Shown in pieces: positions 32,751 to 42,920 of a DNA stretch of 64,000 bases (positions within the stretch are counted from its first letter, which is position 1; each line of letters starts with the position of its first letter). The DNA is from Blattamonas nauphoetae (lineage: Eukaryota; Preaxostyla; Oxymonadida). Made by a program: the position numbers and the translations under genes. The stretch is taken from assembly GCA_033064195.1 (NCBI GenBank), contig JARBJD010000153.1, positions 1 to 64,000 of the forward strand. Direction: 5' to 3'. A model generated the notes under the pieces. It made no database searches. It saw nothing but the letters and a program-made list of their open reading frames with translations, and was not told the origin of the DNA.

Positions 32751-35700
32751 TTACTGATCAACGATAACAAAACCGTGATCGACAAAATAAGAGACAACAG
32801 CCTTCGTCGTTTTGAGAGAGAGGCACTTCAGAGTAGACGTCCAGACAGGCATCTGCTTCATCTTTTTGTGATCAGCAGGAATGGCGTCCTTGAACTTCCC
32901 TGCCTCCACCATCAGCGGAGTCGCCTTGCCTTCTGCTGGTCCCTGTGCGTTGGCAGCTTCCACTGCGGCTTTCATCTCCTCTGCACACAAATCCTTCTCG
33001 TCCGCCTTTCCCTCCTTCTTCTCAACAGGAGTGAAGCCGAGGATGCCGAACAGATACGACGGGCCGACAAACACGACACCCCATTTTTCGCTCTTCTTTC
33101 CGAACACATCACCGCCTTCGCAGTTTGCAGCGACAATCGTCTTCTTGGCTTCTTCGGGAAGAAGCGAGATCAGCCATGTTGGGTTGGTGAATTCTTGGTT
33201 GATGAAGAGGCGGAGGGGTGGGGAGCGAGCGCCAGCGGGTTGGGAGAAGGCGAGGCGGATGAGAGCAGTCTGGTATTTCGGTGTTTGCGTGTCGAGCTGT
33301 TTGAAGCAATTGAAGAAGCGTTGTGCCGATGCTTCGAACTCTGTCGGCTGCACACGCCAAATGTTGCTGATTGCACGGTTCCTGCGCTTCTCGTCTTTGT
33401 AGATCTCGTTCACGCGAGGCCCAGCGACGAACTCGATCCGCACGACACCGTCGCTCACTCTGTTCGAGCGGAGGATGCGGATGGACCCGACTTGGGCAGA
33501 GTTGTTCAGATGCGATCCACAGCACGCCTCGACGTCCCCCACCACTTCATCGTCCTCTGCTGCATCGCGGACAGTCGGGCAGGCAGAATGGAAGGCTGCG
33601 AGATGGTCGTTCTGATGCCTCGTCTTTGGAGCTGGTTTGAGCATCGACACAACACGCACGTCGAGGCCAGGGACAACACCGCCCTGGTAGAGAGAGAAGC
33701 CGTGCTGCCTCTCTGCATCCTCCTTCTTCATGTGTGTCTTCCGGATCACCAGCTCCTCTGTCACCAGCTTGTTGGCGTAGTCTTCAATCTGCTCCACTTC
33801 CTCTTCCTTCAGAGCAGCGAAGTGGGTGATGTCCAGATGGGCCTGCACGACAGTCTTTTTGGCTGAGGCCTGCCACACGTGCGGTCCAAGCACTGTGTGG
33901 GCAGCGCAGTGGATGAGATGGGTGGCAGTGTGATGGCATGCAAGCTGGTAGCGTCGTTCTTTGTCGATCTGTCCAAACGCGAGGACTCGGAATTGTGGCT
34001 CGCACGTCATCTGGTTGTGCTTCTCGAGGAACTGGACCTGCTGCTCGGTCAGAGCAGGGACGATCTGGTGTGTGACACAATGTCCAGCCTTCCCAACGTC
34101 GACCACATCAAACACAGCTGCCGTGCGATCGGCGAGGATTTCAGCGAACGAGCCTTCGGATAGACTTCCTTCAGGCTTCGGGAAGAAAAGGGTGAGCTTT
34201 CCATTGTCGTGGTCTTGGCCACCTGATGTTGGGTAGAAGAAGGTCTGGTCGAGCACAACGAGATCGTGGATACTGTCCTTTCCGGGTGTTTTCAGCACAA
34301 TCTGGACTTTGGCTTCGAATTCAAGAGCATTCAAGTCCATGTCAACTTCCACTTCAGGATGGTCTTCAAGACGCTGTGAATAGGTCAGTTCAACTGTTTG
34401 AGGAATATCCTTGCACTGGACAGCAAACAAGTTCTGTCCTTCGAGGAGTGGCTTCGTTGTTTTTTCTTTCATCTCTGTCAGCTCAGTATAGTAATTGTCG
34501 GGGATGGGGTGTTTTGTGACAGCTTCAATTTGATCAGGCATCACACCGTGCGTTGTACTCAATGTGATCCAATCATAAACAGTCAGATCAGTGTTGACTT
34601 GTTCTCCTCCCTTTGATTTCTTTTGAGCTTCCTTCTGACGAGCTTTTTGAAAGTCTTTGATAATCTTTTCTGCTGCCTGATCAGTGGTATTCCATCGTTG
34701 ATATTCAAGTTCAATGATGGTCGGTAGAGAGCGATTCGTTGTGAAGTGTCCATACAATTTCGTCAATGCCTCACGATGTTTTTGGAAAAGTTCGTTCAAG
34801 CCTTCCAGACCAACCTTAGACCACCAATTTCTGTTTTTAAGAGTCGAGAAGATTCGACGGATGAGATTTCGGAGATTTGCTCCGCCTCCTGTTGACGAAG
34901 GGAGAGAGCCATCCTCGATAGCGACGAGGATGGTACGAGTGTGATCAGCGACAAGGAACAAGTCACGTTGCTCTTCGACAATTCTGCGAAGATTTTCGAC
35001 ATCTGTATCAGCGTGGGAAGCGATGTCCTTCCATGTCTGTTGGATGTCGTCACATTCATCAATGTTGAGCAGACAGGAGTACTTTCCAAATTTGCTGTAA
35101 ATAGCTCGGTCTTGTTCGGTTTGTTGGAGTCCAATTCGAGATCGGAGACATTCCAAAGCTTCTGGGAACACGTCTTCATAAGATGTTGGAGAACCGTTGA
35201 CAAGGAATGGAATTCTCTCCAGACCGATACCCACATCAACAATGCGCAAAGGAAGTTCAGACCAAGTCCCTTTCACGAGATCTGCCTTGTAGTCGTTGAA
35301 CACCATGTTTCCGACTTCCATCCCTTTCACAAAGTACTCTACACACGGCCCCATGTTTCCTCCACCAGCCCATACATCTTCAATGAAGGTAATTTCCGTT
35401 TCTTCAATTTTCAATGTTTTGGTCAGCCAGTTCAGGTTGTTTTCAATGAGCTGTTCCTTTGGATACGTTGTATCGCCTGCAGGATAGAATGATTGAATGC
35501 CGATCATAACAAATCCACTGTAATGTCGTCCTGAAAGTCCAATTGAATCGAGATCATTGAATCGCAGGCAGAATTGAGGACAGATGAGAGGATTGGCTGG
35601 TGGTTTGAGTTCTCCCGTGACACAATATGGTTGGAAGCAGTAAATTCCTGCGGCAACATAGTCCACATCATCACGCCACCTTGCAACGACAGGATATCGA

Positions 35701-36231
35701 TCGATAGCAGTGTGTGGAGGAACTGTTTGTGTGAACGATCTGTGAAGCAATACCAAGAGGAAAGAGAAGGAGAACCAATAATCAAAAGAAAATATGAACT
35801 GTTTAAATCCGTTCCAAGCCTCCTGGTACGTCAATTTATGCTCACCTGGTTGGAGTTCTTGGCCAGGTTCTCGGATGAACTTGTACGACCCTTCACAGTT
35901 GCTATCTCCACAAGTCTGTACAGAAAAGACGAGAAACAGTGCAACTCATGTATTGAAGCGAGGTGAAGTTTCACACTGTTCGCTCTGTGTCTTTGGTCCA
36001 GAAGTTGTGGCCACATTTACAATGCTTGCGTACCCAGCCTGCTGCTTTCAAACGACCCATTGGATAGTAGAAATCAGAGTTTTCAGCAAATATCGGCCGG
36101 GCAATGGCCTTTATTTCTTTTGAAGACAACAGTTTTTCGCCTTCGCTTGATGACATTTCTGAAATGGCTCCGATCAATGTCAACCATTCTGAAGGTGTGC
36201 AATCTTGATGGAAGATTGTCCAGCTTTCCAT
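32751..36231 (-). CDS. AARS: Alanyl-tRNA synthetase, archaeal type
   Basis: The enzyme charges tRNA-Ala with alanine in the cytosol. Three exons fit: 36231-35977, 35915-35800 and 35739-32751, separated by 61- and 60-nt introns, giving about 1119 residues. Exon 1 ends in the zinc-like WVRKHCKCGHNFWTKDTERT and exon 2 continues TCGDSNC. The class II core has RYPVVARWRDD, PPANPL and FIEDVWAGGGNMGP, features of archaeal AlaRS and not of the bacterial-like form of most eukaryotes. The editing domain has HHTATHLIH (about residue 724) and CCGSH (about 860). The C-terminal 250 residues are long and lysine-rich compared with archaeal enzymes. The second intron is a multiple of three and contains no stop. 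The start could also be a methionine 24 codons downstream. Confidence 0.92.
35740..35799 (-). other. In-frame 60-nt intron of the AlaRS gene
   Basis: GTTCATATTTTC at the 5' side and TGCTTCACAG at the 3' side bound a pyrimidine-rich stretch that would add 20 hydrophobic residues in a region where archaeal AlaRS has none. Removing it joins GFKQ to SFTQTVPPHTAIDRYP in the same frame. Confidence 0.7.
35916..35976 (-). other. 61-nt intron between AlaRS exons 1 and 2
   Basis: The intron runs GTGTGAAACTTC to TTCTGTACAG on the minus strand. It changes frame, and splicing joins the conserved zinc-binding half sites KDTERT and TCGDSNC. That makes this one of the safest intron calls in the window. Confidence 0.88.
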
Positions 36232-36622
36232 TTCGCCTCATAAACATCATCTTTGGGAAAAAGGTCTGTCTTCTCGAATGAATTAAGTGGTTTTCGTCGA
36301 GTAAAATGACGACGGAGAAGTCAAAACGATTCTTGACAAGATCCAAGAAGTTTTTTGACTTAATGTTCAAAGAATTGAGTCACAAACAGCAAGAGTGAAG
36401 ATTAACGCCAACAAAGCCCAGTTTTAGGCTGCATCCACTAAACAATCAGTTCTCTGCATTTTGAGGCGTAAAAGAAGATCTACAGGGGAAAAAACTCTGA
36501 TATCGAAGAATACTGATGAAAATTCGGTGAATATGCATCGAGACTTATGAATGACTCATGTAAACGTGGTTCGATAAGAGGATTTCGATCAAGATCCTTA
36601 ATCAAAGAGATCGGTTTTAGGG

Positions 36623-36628
36623 TATAAA
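36623..36628 (+). promoter_or_regulatory. TATA box of the U1 snRNA gene
   Basis: TATAAA lies 28 bases before the inferred U1 5' end at 36651, the distance usual for TATA-directed initiation. Confidence 0.6.
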
Positions 36629-36650
36629 GGTGGGGAATGAAGAAGAAAGG

Positions 36651-36807
36651 TAACATACCTTGAACTGCTAGTCCAGTGATCAGGCAGGCTGGATGTCATT
36701 CCCCGGCGCGCCACTGCACTCAGGCTGTGTTTGGGAGTGTGATCACCCAATAAGGGTGGCTCTAGTTCGTAGTTTTTTGTTCTGTGAGTCTCCTAAGGGA
36801 GCTCGCC
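36651..36807 (+). ncRNA. U1: U1 spliceosomal snRNA
   Basis: About 157 nt carry all U1 landmarks in order. The 5' end reads TAACATACCT, which pairs with AGGUAUGU 5' splice sites. Stem-loop I (36671-36693) has the U1-70K loop UGAUCAGGCAGG, 10 of 12 bases equal to human UGAUCACGAAGG. Stem-loop II (about 36700-36735) has CCACUGCACUCAGGCUGUG, 16 of 19 equal to the human U1A-binding region. Stem-loop III pairs CACCC with GGGTG. An Sm site AGTTTTTTG lies at 36771-36779, followed by a final stem-loop (GAGTCTCC/GGGAGCTC). U1 selects 5' splice sites. It is divergent from the AlaRS gene, 420 bases away. Confidence 0.92.
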
Positions 36808-37596
36808 TTACAATGAATTTGTCTGTCATCGAAAAAAAGAGGAATTGAGTTGAAACAAATTGTGATGTTTGGAGTTGTTATTTGAAATTGAGCTGGTTTT
36901 TGTTGATTGGATCTGTGATTCTGGTGTGTCCTCAATTGCATTGACAATGCTCTATTGAACACATTTTTTGGTTCTCTGTCTTCTGTAGTGATGAGTCGTG
37001 GCAGTACATATTTGATTTTTGGCTAGGCGGAGATGAATGAACTCTTTTTCGGGTAAACTCAATTCTCTCGAACTGAATGAACCAACTTCGTTCCTCTTCT
37101 ATCCACTTCTTCTCGGCAACAATCCTCATCTGGATTCGAGGTTTCCTTCACGCAACAAAATTGTCTTTCCAAGAAATGAGGAGGGATTTTACTGATGTGT
37201 TGCTCTTCCTTAGCGTTCCAATGAGTGACATAAATATCCAAGAAAAACAAGTTTTTCGTTAAAATATGATCGTGGAAATCACTTCACTGTGGGATCTCTC
37301 ACCAAGACTGAGAAAAAGGAAAAATGATAGTATGCACTCATTGAAACGTGAGAATGCTAGATGAGATATTAAAAACTGAATTCAACCCAGTAAATGTGCA
37401 GTAGTGATTATTCTGCGTTCTAGAACGGAAATTCATCGATGGAATTAGATTAGAAACAAACCTCTGGGTCCGATCGAATTAAATCATTCCATATCACTCA
37501 AAGGAACTTTGCATTCGAAGAAAATCTTAACACACAACGAAATAAAGGGATTAATGTTGATATGCGGTGAAAATGTTTAAATTACATGTATTTGTG
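36808..37596. other. Intergenic stretch, no gene seen
   Basis: AT-rich sequence between the U1 gene and the end of the 1239-residue receptor gene. Short frames on both strands (for example 37077-37262) show no coding signature or domain. No repeat or RNA gene was recognised. Confidence 0.5.
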
Positions 37597-40500
37597 TTAA
37601 AGGAACGTGGCGATCCCATCCAAGGAAGGCCGCTGATCAGGCACAAACGATAAACAGCGTTTGATGAGGCCTTTCAATGATAAATCCGAGACCTCATCCA
37701 AATTGGGTATTCTCTGCTTTTTGATTTCAAAACGGGCAGATGCTGGATCCAGCGATTCGAACGGCATTTTGCATGTCTCCACTTCGTACAAAATGAGACC
37801 GACAGTGAAGACGAGCATCTTCTCGGTCAGCGCGCTGCCAGGGGAGTATTCTGGGGCATGCCACCGAGACACTTGCTCCATCCAGGCGTCGCTGAAATCG
37901 GCGGTGTCGTCGGAGGAAGGCGGAAGGTAGACATTTGATGCACCGTCCAGCATCAGTGTGAGCGAAGAGAGGGTGACGAGAGATGGGTCTGTTGAGGATT
38001 GTTTGAGACGGTCTTTGAGAAGAGTGGGCAGCTGCTTTCGAATGAGTCGCTTGTTGATCCGATTTCGGTCGAGGGAGTGGAGGAGATAGAACAGCGACAT
38101 TTGCTGTGATGTGTTGACCAGAATTTCGGATTTTGGGTCGTATTTCTGAGCGAACACGCCAACCTCCACAATGTCATCATCGTCCGGTGACGATTGAGAT
38201 GACTCACTGCCCACATTGCGAGGAGAGTCGGTGTCAATGTTGATCGGGTTTTTGGCGGTGTTGGCTGGAGTTGGCGAGTTGGGCTTATTTTTCTTTTGGG
38301 GTCGACAGCGGCGAAGGAGGATGATAAGTAGGACGACGATAAGAGCGATGATTCCGAGTGAGACAATCACAACAACTGGAATGAGCCACGACAGAAGCAC
38401 TTTGGTTTTCTGAGCATTGATTTCGGCGAGACTCAGTTTGAACACAAAATCTGAAGACGAATGTTCCCCATCGCCGAAGAGGAGTCGAGCTCGCCATTTT
38501 GGGGTCTCGTCAAAAGTGGCGAGGCTGGCTGAGGGAACATGAAGCACAATGCGAGTCTCGTTCATCGAGGTTGTTGTGTCCTGCGTGAGGCTGATCGTGG
38601 CTGGCTTCGAATTGGATGGCGAGTCTTCTTCTCCGATTTCCAGAGAAAGGCCACACGGGAAGAGACTGGTTCCTATGAGTGTGACAGTGAACGAGAGGTT
38701 CTTGTTTCGAGTGGCGGAAGAGGCCGACGAGTTGAGTGTTGGGACGAAGAGCAAATTGGAGAGAGTGGTACCATTTTCGGAGACAGTGCAATCAGTCGAA
38801 GATATCCAACGGTTGGTGTCGGAGGAATTGTCGGACTTCCACGAGACGATTGTCAACTCTCCTTTTCCTTTGCACAACACATTCCGACGAGCAGAAGGGA
38901 AACCGAGGATGTTAGCTGTGTTGTTGAAGAAGGAAACGTTGTTCAGTGAAAGCGACCCTCCATCAATTCGAATGGCACCCTGCGGAAAATGGGAGAGGGC
39001 AGAGTCTGACACAGACGCAGTCGAATCAGCAAACGACAAAGCACTACCAAGCCACGCACAGATGTCCGCAGATGACGCTGAAGAAGTGGAGGAGTGGGAG
39101 AAGGACGAGGCTGAAATCGAGACAGTGGAAGATGGGAATGCGGTGATGACGTTGAGGGCTGATCCTTCTTGTTCGACATCACACGAGACGATGCTGAGCG
39201 ACGACGAGTCTGACGCTGAACTGTCCCCGAGAGTGAACAACAGACATTCTCCCTTTTGGATGAGATGGAGGGAATGAAGAGAGAGTGTTGTGGCTGAGAG
39301 CGACATGAATGTCGGGGCCGAACACACAAACATTGGTTTTGTGGTTTGTCCGCCTGTCTTGGCAATGTTGACGATATGTTCGTCCATCTCAATCAGACCA
39401 GATTCCTCAGGCCCAGCATTCCCGCTCACTTCGACGTCGTACACCCATCCCTTCATCCGCGTGGCGATCGTGTACGACAGAGTGGCACACGGCAGCTCAC
39501 CACCCAACCCGCACACAACACTGTCCACAGCTGAAGTTGTTAGATTCAGCGAAACAACACATGTCTCAAAAAGGTGGTTCCACGTGTTCGGGTCGGGGAT
39601 TGTTTCGTCGTCCATTGCTCTGACTCGCATGTTGGGTTGGTGAGCAGTTGAGAGGCAGGAGGAGAAGGAGTCGGCGTTCACAGATGTGAGATCAACGCTG
39701 TGGAGCATCACGTCTTCCGCTCCGATTCTGTCCGCATTCTTCACAGTCCTGGCACATCCATCGAACAACACGCTTTGAAACAGAATCGACCCCGTCACTG
39801 TCTGAAGCTGCACTCCTCCCGAATACGTCGCCAGACACTCCACAAACTTCGAGTTGGAGACGGAGAAGTCCCTTACTTCGGAGATGGCCAACAAAGCGCC
39901 CCCCATCTGCGCATCAGCATGGCACAAATCAAACACACATCCGACGATGGTGACGGGCCACGTGAACTGGAAGTACGCCGCACCGGCAGCTGCACTCGAC
40001 GACGAATTGACAAACACACAGTCTGAGAGTCTGATCGGAAGGCCGGCGTTTTTGTGGGATTCGGTCCGGCCACAATAAATTGAACCTCCGCGAGGGTCGG
40101 CTCCTTCGATGCGGCAGTGCGAGAAGGACGAGCGGGTGAGAGTGCAAGACGCGAGGATATTCCACGCAAACAGCGCTGAGCCTCCGCCTGAGACAGTTGA
40201 TGGGCGAAAGTAGGTGAGATGGGAGAACGAGCAGTTTGTGATGGTGATTGTATCGACTTCGGATTTGGTGACATTCCAGTCAGGAATCCCAACAAGCGTG
40301 CTGCCGTTCAGAAAGACGAGGCGAGGCGAGATTGTTTGGGAGTCGAAGTCGTATGGAGGGCGGTAATGGGGATCTTCGTTTGCTGTGGATGACGCGTGAG
40401 TGATTGACGTGTTCTGAACAAGAAGCGAGCCTCCAAAATTGAAGTCGCGAATTGTTGAGCCAGAGAAGTGGAAGGGTGTTGAGTGAAGGACACTACTGAC

Positions 40501-41316
40501 GAGACGTTGGGTGAGAGAGGGGAGTGTGGGGATGGGATGAGGGGAGGAGGAGGTGTTGGTGATGCGGAGGGAGGAGAGTGTGATGCTGATGGGGGTTGAT
40601 TCTGAGGACGGAGAGGTGAGGGCGAGACTGTCACCAGAGATCTGAACATTGCTGATATCAGATGATGAAAGGAGGAGGGAAGTTGGAGAAGGGAATTTTG
40701 GATGAAAATGGGTCGCTAGGGACGGAAGAAGGAATGTTATTGGTTGGATGGTGCAGGCGATGAGGCTGAGTGACGATTGTTCTGACCCAGGGAGGATAAG
40801 GAACGGATTTACGTCAGAAATGACCCTCAAAATACAACTAGTGAGACTCATTGTTGAGGATTCAATCGTTGCACATCGATATGGAACCGAGTTGTGCGTG
40901 TACGGCAGCTGTTGAGAAGATCGAGCTGAATTAGATGTAGTGTCCAAAATAAGTGTATTAAGACCGACAGTGCTGTTAAAAAGGGACAATAGAGAAAATT
41001 GAGATGTATCCATTGAAGTATAATCGTTGGTTTCCGAATATTGTGGATGTGAGAATCCTTCGGGCAAAACTATGGCTGTGTTGGGATGGCCTTGAATACA
41101 TATGGCGATGCTTGAAAGTGGAGTCAAGACACTGTGTAATATTGTATGTTCTGGGAGGTAAAACATGTGTGTGGAGTTAAATTGAGAGGAATGTTCTAAG
41201 AGTTTTGGAGACAGAATGTTGTTGAGTGAAAGATGTTTTTGGGTCAAAGAATCTGTTGATAGATCAGACAGTGAACATTGAATAAAATATCGAAACAGGA
41301 CGAGAGGATGAAGCAT
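37597..41316 (-). CDS. Beta-helix surface receptor with C-terminal pseudokinase, 1239 residues
   Basis: A single long open frame. The first 950 residues look extracellular: serine- and threonine-rich beta-helix-like coils with recurring SxFxxCxAxxGGA patterns and many possible N-glycosylation sites. FPSARRN and LFPCGLSLEI blocks precede a transmembrane helix at about residues 972-1003 (LSWLIPVVVIVSLGIIALIV), which is followed by RRCRPQKK. The inside part (about 1050-1239) is kinase-like: WHAPE (APE motif), VFTVGLILYEVETCKMPFE and KRCLSFVPDQRPSLDG are the C-lobe landmarks. No VAIK lysine, HRD or DFG is visible, so it is probably a pseudokinase. It belongs to the same family as the 44046-51098 gene. 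It may serve in adhesion or sensing; this is inference. Confidence 0.85.
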   Translation of the reverse strand: MLHPLVLFRYFIQCSLSDLSTDSLTQKHLSLNNILSPKLLEHSSQFNSTHMFYLPEHTILHSVLTPLSSIAICIQGHPNTAIVLPEGFSHPQYSETNDYTSMDTSQFSLLSLFNSTVGLNTLILDTTSNSARSSQQLPYTHNSVPYRCATIESSTMSLTSCILRVISDVNPFLILPGSEQSSLSLIACTIQPITFLLPSLATHFHPKFPSPTSLLLSSSDISNVQISGDSLALTSPSSESTPISITLSSLRITNTSSSPHPIPTLPSLTQRLVSSVLHSTPFHFSGSTIRDFNFGGSLLVQNTSITHASSTANEDPHYRPPYDFDSQTISPRLVFLNGSTLVGIPDWNVTKSEVDTITITNCSFSHLTYFRPSTVSGGGSALFAWNILASCTLTRSSFSHCRIEGADPRGGSIYCGRTESHKNAGLPIRLSDCVFVNSSSSAAAGAAYFQFTWPVTIVGCVFDLCHADAQMGGALLAISEVRDFSVSNSKFVECLATYSGGVQLQTVTGSILFQSVLFDGCARTVKNADRIGAEDVMLHSVDLTSVNADSFSSCLSTAHQPNMRVRAMDDETIPDPNTWNHLFETCVVSLNLTTSAVDSVVCGLGGELPCATLSYTIATRMKGWVYDVEVSGNAGPEESGLIEMDEHIVNIAKTGGQTTKPMFVCSAPTFMSLSATTLSLHSLHLIQKGECLLFTLGDSSASDSSSLSIVSCDVEQEGSALNVITAFPSSTVSISASSFSHSSTSSASSADICAWLGSALSFADSTASVSDSALSHFPQGAIRIDGGSLSLNNVSFFNNTANILGFPSARRNVLCKGKGELTIVSWKSDNSSDTNRWISSTDCTVSENGTTLSNLLFVPTLNSSASSATRNKNLSFTVTLIGTSLFPCGLSLEIGEEDSPSNSKPATISLTQDTTTSMNETRIVLHVPSASLATFDETPKWRARLLFGDGEHSSSDFVFKLSLAEINAQKTKVLLSWLIPVVVIVSLGIIALIVVLLIILLRRCRPQKKNKPNSPTPANTAKNPINIDTDSPRNVGSESSQSSPDDDDIVEVGVFAQKYDPKSEILVNTSQQMSLFYLLHSLDRNRINKRLIRKQLPTLLKDRLKQSSTDPSLVTLSSLTLMLDGASNVYLPPSSDDTADFSDAWMEQVSRWHAPEYSPGSALTEKMLVFTVGLILYEVETCKMPFESLDPASARFEIKKQRIPNLDEVSDLSLKGLIKRCLSFVPDQRPSLDGIATFL

Positions 41317-41406
41317 CTGATCAACATTCGTCCGGATCGATCGTCTGTCCCTTCAATTATTTCGATTGATCCAATTTTCCGCAAATTCTTGCTGAATTTC
41401 GTTGAA

Positions 41407-42645
41407 ATGACTTTGTCACAAACCGCCGTTGGTATCTCATGCTCTCCTCCGTAACTTTTCTCCAGTCGCTTTTGTTGTGGATGGTCCTTGTGCAGCCACA
41501 ATTGCCTGTGGAAATGGATTCCCATTCACAATGTATTCATCATTATTTTCAATTATCTTGAAAGTGATTCTTTTGAGCAACAATGGAGGATCGATCAAGC
41601 CTTCCGCCTCAAGCATTTCAACACAAAACAGATTTCACTTGTACCAGTTGGACTACAGCTAACACTACAATTTCTTGCTCTTCATCATCCTCATGTATAC
41701 TATTTTACTTCTATTTCCATGTTCCAGGCTCATGTTCTCAAGGAAACAATTCATCGCGATTTCTTCATCAATAGTGGACACTATCCTGGAGTACTTGTTA
41801 TTCACGTGAAATTCAATGTGTGCTTCCTCATATTTTCAATGCATCAGGATCCTTCACCAATTTTTATCACTTATGATCATCCAGCACTCTCATTAACCAG
41901 ACTTCATCACAATTTTCTCGTCGAATTCGTTGGGAAGGAAGACTTGCAGTCAATCAAAGTTGGAGATTTGTGTTCTGTGGTAGCTCCACAAGACGCTCAT
42001 GTTCAAGTCCAAACACAAAGCGGTGACATAATTTCAATTTATCCTGACACACTCTCGTGTATTCCATACTATACTGAAGATCCCTCGCTTGGTACCGTAG
42101 AGTTATCATCTACCCATTATTTTCAAGCAATATTTTTTGAGCTTAATTTTCCCCGAACCGTATTCGATGTCCAGCAATGTTTTATCCCCGTCCATCCTCC
42201 TCAGCCAATGAATCAATCTCCAAATTTGGATCTTCCATCACAAGAATTCACAATACAACCATCATGTGATCCATTAATCGCTACGTCTTGGTTGAACCTT
42301 CCTGCTCATCAAACAACTCAACCTCCTCCCAATCCATTTCTTCATCCAAATCAGGGAATAGCATCTCCCGAACCGCTTCAAATCACATACGATCCTTCAC
42401 AATATCCATTGCAAAATCATCTTTCATTCTACTCGGCGCCGTCACAGAATATGGCCTCATCGTTCAATGAAAGTATCTCCGGAATCCCAAACCGAACTTT
42501 CTCTCAGTCTCAACCTCTCAATCAAACATATGCCATGCCCCCATTTCATCTTTCTCAAGTTCCTCAACAGCATTCGTTTCCTTCACAAAACAGGAAACTC
42601 AAAACAAGAATGCCTCCTCCCCCCAAACCACCTTCGCCACCTTGA
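41407..42645 (+). CDS. Unknown protein, five exons with very short introns
   Basis: The model starts at ATG 41407 (MTLSQTAV) and uses introns 41432-41465 (34 nt), 41533-41574 (42 nt), 41695-41727 (33 nt) and one ending at 41847 whose 5' site is ambiguous (30, 42 or 57 nt, all in frame). It starts VAFVVDGPCAATIACGNGFP, then has SFEQQWRIDQAF, HAHVLKETIHRDFF and a beta-rich middle (PIFITYDHPALSLTRLHHNF, SVVAPQDAHVQVQTQSGDI). The last 130 residues are low-complexity proline/glutamine/asparagine-rich and end in PPPPKPPSPP. No family is recognised. The gene diverges from the 1239-residue receptor, with only about 90 bases between starts. Confidence 0.7.
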
Positions 42646-42920
42646 CTTTAACCAGCAGATTCCGTCAAATTACAGTTGGATCGTTCGGCCAAACCGACAA
42701 ATCTGACATTAGATGACAGCATCTGCCAATTCTCAAAAAGTCACTTCGAGAGATCTTGAAGACACTATTCTTTTTTGGTGCGTTTAATCAACTAATTCTT
42801 GTTTTATCAAGAGAAATTACCTTTATCTTCACTAAAATTCAAGCTTGAATCTGGACAGAATTGATCATCCCATAGTTCTCATCAAGCTGTCGTTCATTCA
42901 TCACACCCTCCTGAACAACA

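Noticed and set aside
32715-33866. 383-residue plus-strand frame opposite the AlaRS gene
   Set aside because: It is antisense to a clearly conserved enzyme and has no domain.
36651-36740. GCCACTGCACTCAGGC first read as a 7SL/SRP RNA or Alu-like sequence
   Set aside because: The order of the 70K loop, U1A loop, Sm site and last stem-loop identifies U1; SRP RNA features such as the helix 8 core are absent.
38549-39277. 242-residue plus-strand frame opposite the 1239-residue receptor
   Set aside because: Antisense shadow of a serine-rich coding sequence.
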